This document shows, one piece after another, positions 28,513 to 37,013 of a DNA stretch of 64,000 nucleotides; the stretch's first letter is position 1; every line of letters starts with the position of its first letter. A model generated the notes under the pieces. The model was not told the origin of the DNA and searched no databases. It worked only from the letters and a program-made list of their open reading frames with translations. The position numbers and the translations under genes were made by a program. Origin of the DNA: Microbacterium sp. Leaf151 (GTDB taxonomy: Bacteria > Actinomycetota > Actinomycetes > Actinomycetales > Microbacteriaceae); the NCBI RefSeq assembly GCF_001424225.1, contig NZ_LMOR01000002.1, forward strand, positions 186,001 through 250,000. Reading direction: 5' to 3'.

Positions 28513-30051
28513 ATGCTCATCTCGTCGTTGCCCACCCAAGAGATCACCGTGACCCGCGCCGGGTGGCGCGGATGGTTCGCGCTGGCGGTGCTCATGCTGC
28601 CCGTGCTGCTCGTCTCGGTCGACAACACGGTGCTGAGCTTCGCGCTACCCGAGATCGCCCTTGACCTGCAGCCCTCGAGCATCGAGCAGTTGTGGATCAT
28701 CGACGTCTACCCGCTCGTCCTCGCGGGTCTGCTCGTGACGATGGGCACGCTCGGCGACCGCTTCGGTCGCAAGCGCATGCTGCTCATCGGCGCCACGGGT
28801 TTCGCCGCCGTGTCGGCACTGTCGGCGTTCGCGCCCACCGCAGCACTGCTCATCGCGGGTCGCGCCCTGATGGGTGTGTTCGGCGCGATGCTCATGCCGT
28901 CGACGCTGTCGCTGCTGCGCAGCATCTTCCGCGACCGCGACCAGCGTCGCTTCGCCATCGCGATCTGGGCGTCGGGCTTCTCGGCGGGCGCGGCGCTCGG
29001 GCCCATCGTCGGCGGCTTCCTGCTCGAGCACTTCTCGTGGGGGTCGGTGTTCCTGATGGCGGTGCCCGTCCTCGTGCCGCTGCTCGTGCTCGCGCCGTTC
29101 TTCGTGCCGGAGAGCCGCGACCCGGCTCCCGGCCGGTTCGACGCGGTGAGCGTGGTGCTGTCTCTGGCGACGATGGTGCCCATCGTCTACGGCATCAAGA
29201 AGCTCGCGGTCGACGGTCCACTGTCGCTCGCTCCCGTCCTCTTCGTCGTGGGTGTCGTCTTCGGCTGGCTGTTCGTGCGCCGACAGAAGCGCGCCGTCTC
29301 GCCCATGCTCGACATGTCGCTGTTCCGCCGCGGCACGTTCTCGGGTGCCATCCTGGTCAACCTGCTGAGCGTCGTCGGGCTGGTCGGCTTCCTCTATTTC
29401 GTCGCACAGCACCTCCAGCTGGTCGTCGGGCTCTCCCCGATGACCGCCGGTTTCGCCCTCGTGCCGGGCCTCGCATTGATGATCGTGTCAGGGCTCGCGG
29501 TGGTGCCCGTCGCCAAGCGCTTCGCGCCGCGCGTCGTGGTGCCGGTGGCTCTGGCGTTCTCGGTGGTGGCTTATGTGATGGTCGCGCTCTCGACCGCGGA
29601 CCTCGTGCAGCTGATCGTCGCCTTCGCGCTGCTGGGCATCGGCATCGGGGCGGCCGAGACCGTGTCCAACGAGCTCATCCTCTCCAGCGCCCCCTCGGCC
29701 AAGGCGGGCGCCGCCAGCGCCGTCTCCGAAACGGCGTACGAGGTGGGCGCGGTGCTCGGCACAGCCGTGCTCGGCGGCATCCTCGCCGCCTTCTACCGCA
29801 CGCAGCTCGTGCTGCCCGAGGGGCTCTCGGCTGCCGCGGCCGACGCGTCGCGCGAAACGCTCGCCGGGGCGGTGGCCGTGTCGAACACGCTCGACGACGC
29901 CGCGCTGGCAGAGTCGCTGCGCGCAGCGGCGGCGCACGCCTTCGACTCCGGAGTGGTGGTGACCGCCCTCATCGGCGCCGCGCTGATCGTCGTGGCCGGA
30001 GTGATCGCTGCCGCTACCCTGGGAGGAACCCGCAGCGCGTCCACGAAGTGA
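28513..30051 (+). CDS. MFS efflux transporter, DHA2 (14-TM) type
   Basis: 512 residues. First helix LLVSVDNTVLSFALPEIALDL carries the D-x-T-x-x-x-x-A-L-P signature of drug:H+ antiporters of the QacA/EmrB type; motif A GDRFGRKRMLLIG follows helix 2; GPIVGGFLLEHFSWGSVF is motif C; the repeat is long enough for 14 helices. The substrate is unknown, likely a cationic or lipophilic drug. GGAAG precedes the ATG. Control by the divergent TetR gene is inferred. Confidence 0.92.
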   Translation: MLISSLPTQEITVTRAGWRGWFALAVLMLPVLLVSVDNTVLSFALPEIALDLQPSSIEQLWIIDVYPLVLAGLLVTMGTLGDRFGRKRMLLIGATGFAAVSALSAFAPTAALLIAGRALMGVFGAMLMPSTLSLLRSIFRDRDQRRFAIAIWASGFSAGAALGPIVGGFLLEHFSWGSVFLMAVPVLVPLLVLAPFFVPESRDPAPGRFDAVSVVLSLATMVPIVYGIKKLAVDGPLSLAPVLFVVGVVFGWLFVRRQKRAVSPMLDMSLFRRGTFSGAILVNLLSVVGLVGFLYFVAQHLQLVVGLSPMTAGFALVPGLALMIVSGLAVVPVAKRFAPRVVVPVALAFSVVAYVMVALSTADLVQLIVAFALLGIGIGAAETVSNELILSSAPSAKAGAASAVSETAYEVGAVLGTAVLGGILAAFYRTQLVLPEGLSAAAADASRETLAGAVAVSNTLDDAALAESLRAAAAHAFDSGVVVTALIGAALIVVAGVIAAATLGGTRSASTK

Positions 30052-30075
30052 CGTGCCCGAGCTCTGAGGAGAGCG

Positions 30076-31125
30076 ATGTCGCGTGTCGTGAAATTGGCCG
30101 TCATCCCCGGTGACGGCATCGGTCCCGAGGTCGTCTCCGAGGCTGTGAAGGTCCTCGACGCGGTCACCGCCGCGTCGGAGGTCACCTTCGAGAAGACGCC
30201 GTTCTTCCTCGGGGCCGGTCGCTACCTCGAAACCGGTGACACCCTCACCGATGACGACCTCGCCGCGATCGCCTCCCACGACGCCATCCTGCTCGGCGCT
30301 GTCGGGGGAGTGCCCGGTGACCCCCGCCTGGCCCACGCCAACATCGAGCGCGGACTGCTGCTCAAGCTCCGCTTCGAACTCGACCACTACGTCAACCTGC
30401 GCCCGTCCAAGCTCTACCCCGGTGCAGCGGGACCCCTCGCCGACCCGGGCGACATCGACTTCCTGGTCGTGCGCGAGGGCACCGAAGGCCCCTACGTCGG
30501 CAACGGCGGCGCGATCCGCCGGGGCACCCCCCACGAGATCGCCAACGAGACCTCCGTCAACACCGCCTACGGCGTCGAGCGCGTCGTCCGCTATGCCTTC
30601 GCCCTCGCAGAGCGACGCCGGCACAAGCTCACGCTCGTGCACAAGACGAACGTGCTCGTGCATGCCGGCGGCATGTGGAAGCGGATCGTGGATGCCGTGG
30701 CATCCGAGTTCCCCGGGGTCGACGTAGACTACCTGCACGTCGACGCGGCAACCATCTTCCTGGTCACGAACCCGGGCCGATTCGACGTGATCGTCACCGA
30801 CAACCTTTTCGGCGACATCCTGACCGACCTGGCCGGAGCCGTCACCGGAGGCATCGGCCTCGCCGCATCGGGCAACATCAACCCCGACGGCGCGTTCCCC
30901 TCGATGTTCGAGCCCGTCCACGGATCGGCGCCCGACATCGCGGGTACTCAGAAGGCCGACCCCACGGCCGCGATCCTCTCCGTCGCCCTCCTGCTCGATC
31001 ATCTCGGGCTCACCGACGAGGCCGCCCGCGTCACCCGCGCGGTCGAGGATGACATCGCGAGCCGTGCCGGCGCCCGAACCACCGCGCAGGTCGGTGACGC
31101 CATCGCCGAACGCGTCCAGGCGTAA
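30076..31125 (+). CDS. leuB: 3-isopropylmalate dehydrogenase
   Basis: Oxidative decarboxylation of 3-isopropylmalate in leucine synthesis. 349 residues. Conserved stretches: [67 protein letters not shown], the metal-binding [26 protein letters not shown] and [21 protein letters not shown] precedes the ATG. The leuC/leuD genes are 30 kb away; leuA is not in the window. Confidence 0.96.
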   Translation: MSRVVKLAVIPGDGIGPEVVSEAVKVLDAVTAASEVTFEKTPFFLGAGRYLETGDTLTDDDLAAIASHDAILLGAVGGVPGDPRLAHANIERGLLLKLRFELDHYVNLRPSKLYPGAAGPLADPGDIDFLVVREGTEGPYVGNGGAIRRGTPHEIANETSVNTAYGVERVVRYAFALAERRRHKLTLVHKTNVLVHAGGMWKRIVDAVASEFPGVDVDYLHVDAATIFLVTNPGRFDVIVTDNLFGDILTDLAGAVTGGIGLAASGNINPDGAFPSMFEPVHGSAPDIAGTQKADPTAAILSVALLLDHLGLTDEAARVTRAVEDDIASRAGARTTAQVGDAIAERVQA

Positions 31126-31180
31126 CCTGGACCGATCGGCCCGCATCACCCCCGTGCATCGAACAGTTTTGGATCCCCAG

Positions 31181-32287
31181 ATGACCACCATCGACACCGA
31201 CCCCGACACCGGACTCGACCCGCTCGAGTTCGCCGTCACCCGCAATCTCGCAGCCAAGAGCAATGCCGACCGCGACGCCATCCTCGCCGCCCCCGGCTTC
31301 GGGCAGAGCTTCACCGACCACATGGTCGACATCTGCTGGTCGGTCCGCGGCGGATGGCACCGCCCGCGCGTCTCGCCCTACGGCCCCATCTCCCTCGACC
31401 CGGCTGCGGCCGTCCTGCACTACGGGCAGGAGATCTTCGAGGGCATCAAGGCCTACCGTCACGCCGACGGGTCTGTGCACACGTTCCGCCCCGACCAGAA
31501 CGGTCGTCGCCTGCAGCGGTCGGCCCGCCGTCTGGCTCTGCCCGAGCTGCCCGTTCCGTACTTCCTGCAGGCGCTGCGCGAACTCATCGCCGTCGACGGT
31601 GCGTGGGTTCCCTCCGGCGAAGACCAGAGCCTGTACCTGCGGCCCTTCATGTTCGCGAAGGAGGCCTTCCTCGGTGTGCGCCCCGCGCACAAGGTGGCCT
31701 TCTACGTGATCGCCAGTCCCGCGGGCGCCTACTTCAAGGGCGGCGTGAAGCCCGTCTCGATCTGGCTCAGCGAGGACTACTCGCGCGCCGGCAAGGGCGG
31801 CACGGGTGCGGCCAAGACCGGGGGCAACTACGCCGCCAGCCTGCTGCCGCAGTCCGAGGCGTACGAGAACGAGTGCGACCAGGTCGTGTTCCTCGACCAG
31901 GACCGCAACGTCGAAGAGCTCGGCGGCATGAACGTCGTGTTCGTCTACAAAGACGGCACCATCGTCACCCCGCAGTCCGACTCGATCCTCGAGGGCATCA
32001 CCCGCGACTCGCTCCTTCAGCTCGCCCGTGACCGCGGACACCGCGTCGAGGGACGCAACGTCTCGCTGAAGGAATGGCGCGAGGGCGTGGCATCCGGAGA
32101 CATCGTCGAGGTGTTCGCCTGTGGAACCGCCGCCGTCGTCACCCCCATCGGCACGCTCAAGGGTCGCGACTTCATCGACGAGCAGCCCACCGGCACCCTC
32201 GCCCTCGAACTGCGCGAAGAGCTGACGAACATCCAGTACGGCCGCGCAGAAGACAAGCACGGCTGGTTGTACAGACTCGACGCCTGA
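31181..32287 (+). CDS. ilvE: Branched-chain amino acid aminotransferase
   Basis: PLP class IV aminotransferase making Leu, Ile and Val from their 2-oxo acids. 368 residues, the longer BCAT form. Conserved: GQEIFEGIKAYRHADG, RPFMFAKEAFLGVRP, KTGGNYAASLLPQ (PLP-binding Lys), ELGGMNVVFVY, EVFACGTAAVVTPIG. I use ATG 31181 because the protein then begins where the family does; an upstream in-frame ATG lies inside leuB. TAACCT at 31123-31128 could be its own -10. It completes the BCAA set with ilvBNCD. Confidence 0.95.
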   Translation: MTTIDTDPDTGLDPLEFAVTRNLAAKSNADRDAILAAPGFGQSFTDHMVDICWSVRGGWHRPRVSPYGPISLDPAAAVLHYGQEIFEGIKAYRHADGSVHTFRPDQNGRRLQRSARRLALPELPVPYFLQALRELIAVDGAWVPSGEDQSLYLRPFMFAKEAFLGVRPAHKVAFYVIASPAGAYFKGGVKPVSIWLSEDYSRAGKGGTGAAKTGGNYAASLLPQSEAYENECDQVVFLDQDRNVEELGGMNVVFVYKDGTIVTPQSDSILEGITRDSLLQLARDRGHRVEGRNVSLKEWREGVASGDIVEVFACGTAAVVTPIGTLKGRDFIDEQPTGTLALELREELTNIQYGRAEDKHGWLYRLDA

Positions 32288-32297
32288 CGCGTCGCAC

Positions 32298-32332
32298 ACG
32301 GAGGGACTCCCGGATGCCGGGGGTCCCTCCGT
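32298..32332 (+). terminator. Terminator of ilvE
   Basis: ACGGAGGGAC-T-CCCGG pairs with CCGGG-G-GTCCCTCCGT around the loop ATG, nearly perfect over 16 pairs. The apical part again contains GGATGCC. Confidence 0.8.
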
Positions 32333-32398
32333 CGTTCGCGCTGAATCCTGAGTGGATTCGCGGAAAGACCGAAGCCTGTGTCCCCGGGCCCCCGCGGC

Positions 32399-32461
32399 AT
32401 AAACGCGATTCGTGTCGATAAACACGCTGACGCCCCGTTTATCGACAGAGATCGTGTTTAT
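32399..32461. repeat. Nested inverted repeat (63 nt) between ilvE and the FAH gene
   Basis: Outer arms ATAAACGCGAT (32399-32409) and ATCGTGTTTAT (32451-32461) pair with one mismatch; inner arms TGTCGATAAAC (32413-32423) and GTTTATCGACA (32437-32447) pair perfectly around a 13-nt loop. The result is four GTTTAT half-sites, A+T-rich in a G+C-rich background. The inner sites contain TTATCGACA, one base from a DnaA box (TTATCCACA). No coding potential. Could be an operator array, a protein-binding site or a stable RNA hairpin. Confidence 0.7.
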
Positions 32462-32507
32462 GCGTGCTCCCGGGGCCAGCGCACGCGGCGACCTTCCCGG
32501 GGAGGGG

Positions 32508-32610
32508 CGTCGGGGCGCGGCAGCACCGCGGTGCCGGGGCGCAGCAGTGCCGGGGCGCAGGCGCGCAGCAGCGCCGGGGCACAGGGGCCAGCAGCACCGC
32601 GGCGCAGCCC
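32508..32610. repeat. G+C-rich imperfect tandem repeat
   Basis: Three to four degenerate units around GCCGGGGCGCAGCAG(T/C) of 16-26 bp. The rest of the 383-bp gap between ilvE and the FAH gene contains only the ilvE terminator, the nested inverted repeat and the FAH promoter. Confidence 0.5.
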
Positions 32611-32658
32611 GCATCTCGGCAGGCTGTGGAACGCCCCGGCGATGTCGGACCTCGCGGA

Positions 32659-32664
32659 TAGGCT
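32659..32664 (+). promoter_or_regulatory. -10 box of the FAH-family gene (leaderless arrangement)
   Basis: TAGGCT, 6 nt before the GTG start; no room for a Shine-Dalgarno sequence. Confidence 0.5.
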
Positions 32665-32670
32665 GAACCG

Positions 32671-33438
32671 GTGAAGATCGCACGATTCAGCCACCAGGAT
32701 GCAATTCGCTACGGGATCGTCGACGACGGCGAACTCGTCGTGCTCGCCGGCGACCCGATGTTCGCCGGGTTCGACACCACGGGGGAGCGGGTGCCTCTCA
32801 CCGAGGTGGCTCTGCTCGCCCCGGTCATCCCGCGTTCCAAGGTCGTGTGCATCGGCAAGAACTACCGCGATCACGCCGCCGAGATGGGGAGCGAGGCCCC
32901 CGCCGAACCGCTGATGTTCCTCAAGCCCAACACGTCGGTCATCGGCCCGGGTGACGCGATCGTGCGCCCCACGGCACTGAGTTCCCACACCGACTACGAG
33001 GGCGAGCTGGCCGTCGTCATCGGCCGCGTCGCCAAGAACGTCCCCGCTGAGCGCGCGAGCGACTACATCCTCGGGTACACCGTCGCCAACGACGTCACGG
33101 CGCGCGATCTGCAGCGCAGCGACGGTCAGTGGTCGCGCGCCAAGGGTTTCGACACGTTCTGCCCGGTCGGACCGGTCATCGAGACCGACCTCGATCTCGA
33201 CGCGGCCGTCATCACAACGCGGGTCAACGGCGAGGTGCGCCAGAACGGCCCCGTGTCCGACATGATCCACGGCATCCCCGCCCTCATCGCCTACGCGTCG
33301 GCGGTGTTCACGCTGCTGCCCGGAGACCTGATCCTCACGGGCACTCCCGCGGGCATCGGGTCATTCGACGCGGGTGACACGATCGAGGTCGAGATCGAGG
33401 GCATCGGGATCCTGCGCAACACCGCGCGCGATGCCTGA
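32671..33438 (+). CDS. Fumarylacetoacetate hydrolase family protein
   Basis: 255 residues, FAH C-terminal-type fold with a short N-terminal domain. Motifs: CIGKNYRDHAAEMG, FLKPNTSVIGPGD, the metal-binding Glu residues in HTDYEGELAVVIGR, GYTVANDVTARDLQ, GDLILTGTPAGIGSF. Such proteins act as acylpyruvase/fumarylpyruvate hydrolases, oxaloacetate decarboxylases or aromatic-degradation hydratases; the exact substrate cannot be read from sequence. The stop overlaps the start of the next MFS gene by 8 nt, suggesting a shared transcript. Confidence 0.9.
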   Translation: MKIARFSHQDAIRYGIVDDGELVVLAGDPMFAGFDTTGERVPLTEVALLAPVIPRSKVVCIGKNYRDHAAEMGSEAPAEPLMFLKPNTSVIGPGDAIVRPTALSSHTDYEGELAVVIGRVAKNVPAERASDYILGYTVANDVTARDLQRSDGQWSRAKGFDTFCPVGPVIETDLDLDAAVITTRVNGEVRQNGPVSDMIHGIPALIAYASAVFTLLPGDLILTGTPAGIGSFDAGDTIEVEIEGIGILRNTARDA

Positions 33439-34672
33439 CCTCGCGGCGCCCGCGGCGGTCGATGTCGTCGCCGCGCAACGACGCACGGTGCGCGTGCTGG
33501 CGGCTGGGCAGGTGCTCAGCGGCGTCGCATTCGGCTCGACGCTGTCGTTGGGGGCCCTGCTGGCCGCCGACCTGTCGGGCGAAGAGTCGCTCTCGGGGTT
33601 CGCCACCGCTTCGGTGACCCTCGGTGCAGCCCTGACGGCGATCCCGCTGGCGCGCCTGGCCGCGCGGCGTGGGCGACGGATCGCGCTGACGACCGGCAAC
33701 GTCGCCGCCCTGAGCGGTATCGCCCTCGTGATCCTGGCCGCTTCGACGCGCGCGTTCCCGCTCCTGCTCGTGGGCATTGCGCTGATCGGCGCGGGCAACG
33801 CCGCCACCCTGCAGTCGCGCTTCGCCGCAACCGACCTCTCGACGACGGCCCGGCGCGGCCGCGACCTCGCAACGGTGGTCTGGGCGACCACGGTCGGTGG
33901 AGTCGTGGGTCCGCTGCTCCTGGCGCCGGGAGAACTCCTCGGTGCCAGCATCGGCATGCCCCGGCTCACGGGCGCCTACCTCTTCTCGCTCCTCGCCCAG
34001 GCATGCGCGTTCGCACTGTACGTTCTGGTCCTGCGCCCCGACCCGCTGCTGCTCGCGCAACGGCTCGACCGCGAGAGGGCGCCGACAGCCCGGGCCTCGC
34101 CCGAGATCGATCGACCTCGCATCGCCCGCTTCGCGATGCTCGCGGTCGCAGCGTCCCACGTCACGATGGCGGCCGTGATGGCGATGACCCCGGTGCATCT
34201 CGCCCACATCGTGGCACCGGATGCCGTGACCGTCGCCGTGGGAGTCACGATCTCGCTGCACGTGTTCGGGATGTACGGGCTGTCTCCGGTGTTCGGCATC
34301 CTCGCTGATCGCGTCGGTCGCATCCCCGTGATCCTGCTGGGCCAGGTGCTTCTGGCGGTGGCCCTCACGGTCGCGTCGACCGCCGCGGACTCGCAGACCG
34401 GCGTCCTCATCGCGCTACTGCTTCTCGGCCTCGGCTGGAGCGCGGCGACCGTCGCCGGTTCGGCCCTGCTCACCGAAGCGACGCCGCTCGCTGCTCGCCC
34501 TCGGCGTCAGGGACACAGCGACACGCTGATGACCGGGTCCGCCGCCGTCGGGTCGGTGCTCGCAGGGCTCATCCTGGGCCTCAACGGGTACGGCGGTCTC
34601 GCGCTCTGGGCGTTCGTGCCGATCGCTGTCGTGTGCGCGGGCGCGGTCTTCGTGCGCTCGCGTCCAGCGTGA
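33431..34672 (+). CDS. MFS transporter
   Basis: 413 residues starting MPDLAAPAAVDVVAAQRRT, 12 predicted helices. Motif-A-like loops LAARRGRRIALTTGN and LADRVGRIPVILLG. The central loop (about 195-220) is charged. The start is inside the end of the FAH gene, so translation is coupled; the transporter may import or export the hydrolase's substrate, but this is inference from position only. Confidence 0.88.
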   Translation: MPDLAAPAAVDVVAAQRRTVRVLAAGQVLSGVAFGSTLSLGALLAADLSGEESLSGFATASVTLGAALTAIPLARLAARRGRRIALTTGNVAALSGIALVILAASTRAFPLLLVGIALIGAGNAATLQSRFAATDLSTTARRGRDLATVVWATTVGGVVGPLLLAPGELLGASIGMPRLTGAYLFSLLAQACAFALYVLVLRPDPLLLAQRLDRERAPTARASPEIDRPRIARFAMLAVAASHVTMAAVMAMTPVHLAHIVAPDAVTVAVGVTISLHVFGMYGLSPVFGILADRVGRIPVILLGQVLLAVALTVASTAADSQTGVLIALLLLGLGWSAATVAGSALLTEATPLAARPRRQGHSDTLMTGSAAVGSVLAGLILGLNGYGGLALWAFVPIAVVCAGAVFVRSRPA

Positions 34673-34760
34673 CAAACGCGTCCGTTGCCAGACTCGCGGC
34701 TGGGGTGAGATACGCATCCGGCGTGAGACGCGCGCCTGATCCGGGGATTCTTCCGACGGG

Positions 34761-35966
34761 TCAGATCGAGTAGCTCAACGCGCCGACGCGGTGCGCGGAG
34801 TCCGGCGCGACGGTGCCCTCGGCTCCGCTCAGGTGGAGCACGCCGACAACGTCGCCCGCTCCCTCCGCAGCATGCGCTCGACCCGCGCCGAGCACGCCAC
34901 TCGCACCGCGCGCTCCGACAGCACCACCCGCGCCCAACGCCTCGAGCGCCCTATTCACGTCGGCGTCGTCGTTGAACACGTGGAACGCGACCCGCGCCCG
35001 ACCCGCTCGGCCCGACGCCGTGATGCCGTGTGCCGTCAGTCGCGCCAGTGCCTCACCCGTGGCATCCGGCCACGTGACGATCGCGGACGGACGCGTCGGG
35101 TGGGCGAGGCCCAGTCCCGCACGGAAACGCGCCGCGAGGCCCGTCGCGTGGGCATGCAGTTCGGTGATGTCGGCGTCGGCGAACATCTCGAGCGCGGGGG
35201 CGGCGCCGACGAAGGCCTGCCACGCGGGCGAGACGTCGAAGCGACGGGCATCGGAGGCGAGCGGCCCCCCGGTGCCGTAGCACGACGACCATGGATCGTC
35301 GCCCGAGTACCACCCCGCCTGTACGGGACGCAGGGTCGCGGCGAAGGACGGGGTCACGGTCAGGAAGCCCACGCCGCGAGGGCAGCACAGCCACTTGTAC
35401 GCGTGGCAGACGGTCGCATCGAACAGCGTCGCGTCGACCGGCAGCCAGCCCGCGGCCTGGGTCAGGTCGCAGAGCGTGCGGGCGCCTGCGCGGGTCGCCG
35501 CGGCGGCGATGCCGGCGGCGTCCGCCACCTCGCCCGTCGCCGACTGCACGAGCGAGAACGCCACGAGCGAGGTGTCGCTCGTCACGGCGTCGGCGAGGTG
35601 GGCGAGTGGCGCCGTGCGCAGGCGGATGCCGCGCCCGGCGTGCACGAACGGTGCGACCAGCGACGAGAAGTCACCCTCGGGGCACAGAACCTCAGCGCCT
35701 TCGGGCAGGGAGGCGGCGATGAGCGACACCATCACCGAGGTCTGCGATGCGATGGCCACGTCACCGACGGGGGAGTGGACCAGACGTGCGTAGGCCGAGC
35801 GGGCGTCTTCGACGGCGCGCGACGCTGCGGCGATATCGGGGCGACCGGATGCCGCGGCGTCCAGATCTGCGCGGACGGCGCGCACGGTCCCGCGCGCGGG
35901 GATGCCGAGCGTGCACGCGGCGAGGTAGTCGCGGCCGCCGGTGAAGTGCGATGCGAGGGTGCTCAT
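34761..35966 (-). CDS. Class V aminotransferase-like PLP enzyme
   Basis: 401 residues, fold type I PLP enzyme related to cysteine desulfurases/kynureninase. PLP residues: Asp 167 and Gln 170 in CDLTQAAGWLPVD and Lys 191 in CHAYKWLCCPRGVGF. A catalytic desulfurase Cys loop is not evident, so aminotransferase or lyase activity is more likely. The last ~55 residues (GAGGAVGARGASGVLGAGRA... to GALSYSI) are low-complexity Gly/Ala and look like read-through of non-conserved sequence; a frameshift near 34930 is possible. Divergent from a LysR regulator. Confidence 0.85.
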   Translation of the reverse strand: MSTLASHFTGGRDYLAACTLGIPARGTVRAVRADLDAAASGRPDIAAASRAVEDARSAYARLVHSPVGDVAIASQTSVMVSLIAASLPEGAEVLCPEGDFSSLVAPFVHAGRGIRLRTAPLAHLADAVTSDTSLVAFSLVQSATGEVADAAGIAAAATRAGARTLCDLTQAAGWLPVDATLFDATVCHAYKWLCCPRGVGFLTVTPSFAATLRPVQAGWYSGDDPWSSCYGTGGPLASDARRFDVSPAWQAFVGAAPALEMFADADITELHAHATGLAARFRAGLGLAHPTRPSAIVTWPDATGEALARLTAHGITASGRAGRARVAFHVFNDDADVNRALEALGAGGAVGARGASGVLGAGRAHAAEGAGDVVGVLHLSGAEGTVAPDSAHRVGALSYSI

Positions 35967-35996
35967 GGATCCAGGTTCGCGCGAGCGAGCTCATTG

Positions 35997-36010
35997 CACC
36001 AGGACAGGTG
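35997..36010. promoter_or_regulatory. LysR-site candidate between the PLP enzyme and lysR gene
   Basis: CACC-AGGACA-GGTG, an inverted repeat in the 80-nt divergent region, flanked by TTG/TTGCA copies so that the larger element reads TTGCACC...GGTGTTGCA. The size and place fit a LysR-type regulator site. Confidence 0.4.
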
Positions 36011-36046
36011 TTGCATGAGAATCATCGTCTCTGCTTATGTATCGGG

Positions 36047-37003
36047 GTGACGGATGCCGACGACGACCTCGACGCCCACTCCCTGCGAGTCGTGAAGGCG
36101 ATCTCCGACGCGGGGTCGATCACGGCCGCGGCTCGTCTGCTCGGCTACAGCCAGCCCGCCGTGAGCCAACAGCTGCGCCGCCTGGAACGCCGCGCGGGCA
36201 TGCCCATCGTCGAGCGCGTCGGCCGGGGCGTGCGCCTGACCGAAGCCGGCCGGGTTCTCGCGCGGCACGCCGCGGCGGTGACGACGGCATTGGATGCCGC
36301 GGCGGGCGACCTCGCCGAACTCCGGGGACTCCGCGCGGGACGTGTGCGCATCGCTGCCTTCCCCTCGGCGTCGTCGACGGTCGTGCCGCGCGTGATCGCG
36401 GCAATGACGGCGCGCCGGCCCGGCGTGTCGATCAGCTTCGTCGAGGCCGAGCCCCCCGAGGCCATCGTCGCCGTGCGCGAGGACCGCGCCGACATCGCCC
36501 TCACCTACAGCTACCCCGGAGACCGCCGCGAGCTCGACCTCGCGGCCACGGGACTCGCCATTCGCACGGTCGGCGGCGATGACACGGTGCTCGTGCTCCC
36601 CGTCGACCACCCGGCCGCCGAAGGCCCGATCGACCTGTCGCGCCTGGCGGGGGAGAGGTGGATCGCCGGATGCCCGCAGTGCCGCGGCCACCTGCTCGAG
36701 GCGTGCGCGCGCGCCGGGTTCGTACCCGACATCGCGTTCGAGACCGACAACTACATCGCGGTCGAGAACCTCGTCGCGCAGGGCGTGGGCGTGGCCATCC
36801 TGCCGCGCATGGCCGTGGCATCCATGCCCCTGCTGTCGGGCATCGCCGTGCCCCGCCTGCCGGATGCCGAGGCTCGGACCCTGCACGTCGTCACCGCCCG
36901 CGGGGCCGAGAACGTGCCGGCGGTGGGAGTGGCCCTCGACGCCGTGACCGACGTGCTCGCCGACTATCCCCACCCCTCGGGGCGCGCAGCGCGCCGCCGG
37001 TAG
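36047..37003 (+). CDS. LysR family transcriptional regulator
   Basis: 318 residues. N-terminal [59 protein letters not shown]. The C-terminal two-lobed effector domain contains an unusual cysteine group [13 protein letters not shown], which could sense redox state or bind metal, though it may be a subfamily trait. GTG 36047 is chosen because the family HTH begins shortly after it; a longer in-frame start overlaps the divergent promoter. Likely regulates the divergent PLP enzyme. Confidence 0.9.
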   Translation: MTDADDDLDAHSLRVVKAISDAGSITAAARLLGYSQPAVSQQLRRLERRAGMPIVERVGRGVRLTEAGRVLARHAAAVTTALDAAAGDLAELRGLRAGRVRIAAFPSASSTVVPRVIAAMTARRPGVSISFVEAEPPEAIVAVREDRADIALTYSYPGDRRELDLAATGLAIRTVGGDDTVLVLPVDHPAAEGPIDLSRLAGERWIAGCPQCRGHLLEACARAGFVPDIAFETDNYIAVENLVAQGVGVAILPRMAVASMPLLSGIAVPRLPDAEARTLHVVTARGAENVPAVGVALDAVTDVLADYPHPSGRAARRR

Positions 37004-37006
37004 GAT
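37001..37006 (+). promoter_or_regulatory. -10 box of gltX
   Basis: TAGGAT, overlapping the lysR stop codon and ending 7 nt before the gltX ATG; again consistent with a leaderless message, although AAGGGG lies in the gap. Confidence 0.4.
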
Positions 37007-37013
37007 CAAGGGG

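Noticed and set aside
31049..31180. Longer ilvE start inside leuB
   Set aside because: The extra 44 residues overlap leuB and resemble no BCAT N-terminus; ATG 31181 fits the family.
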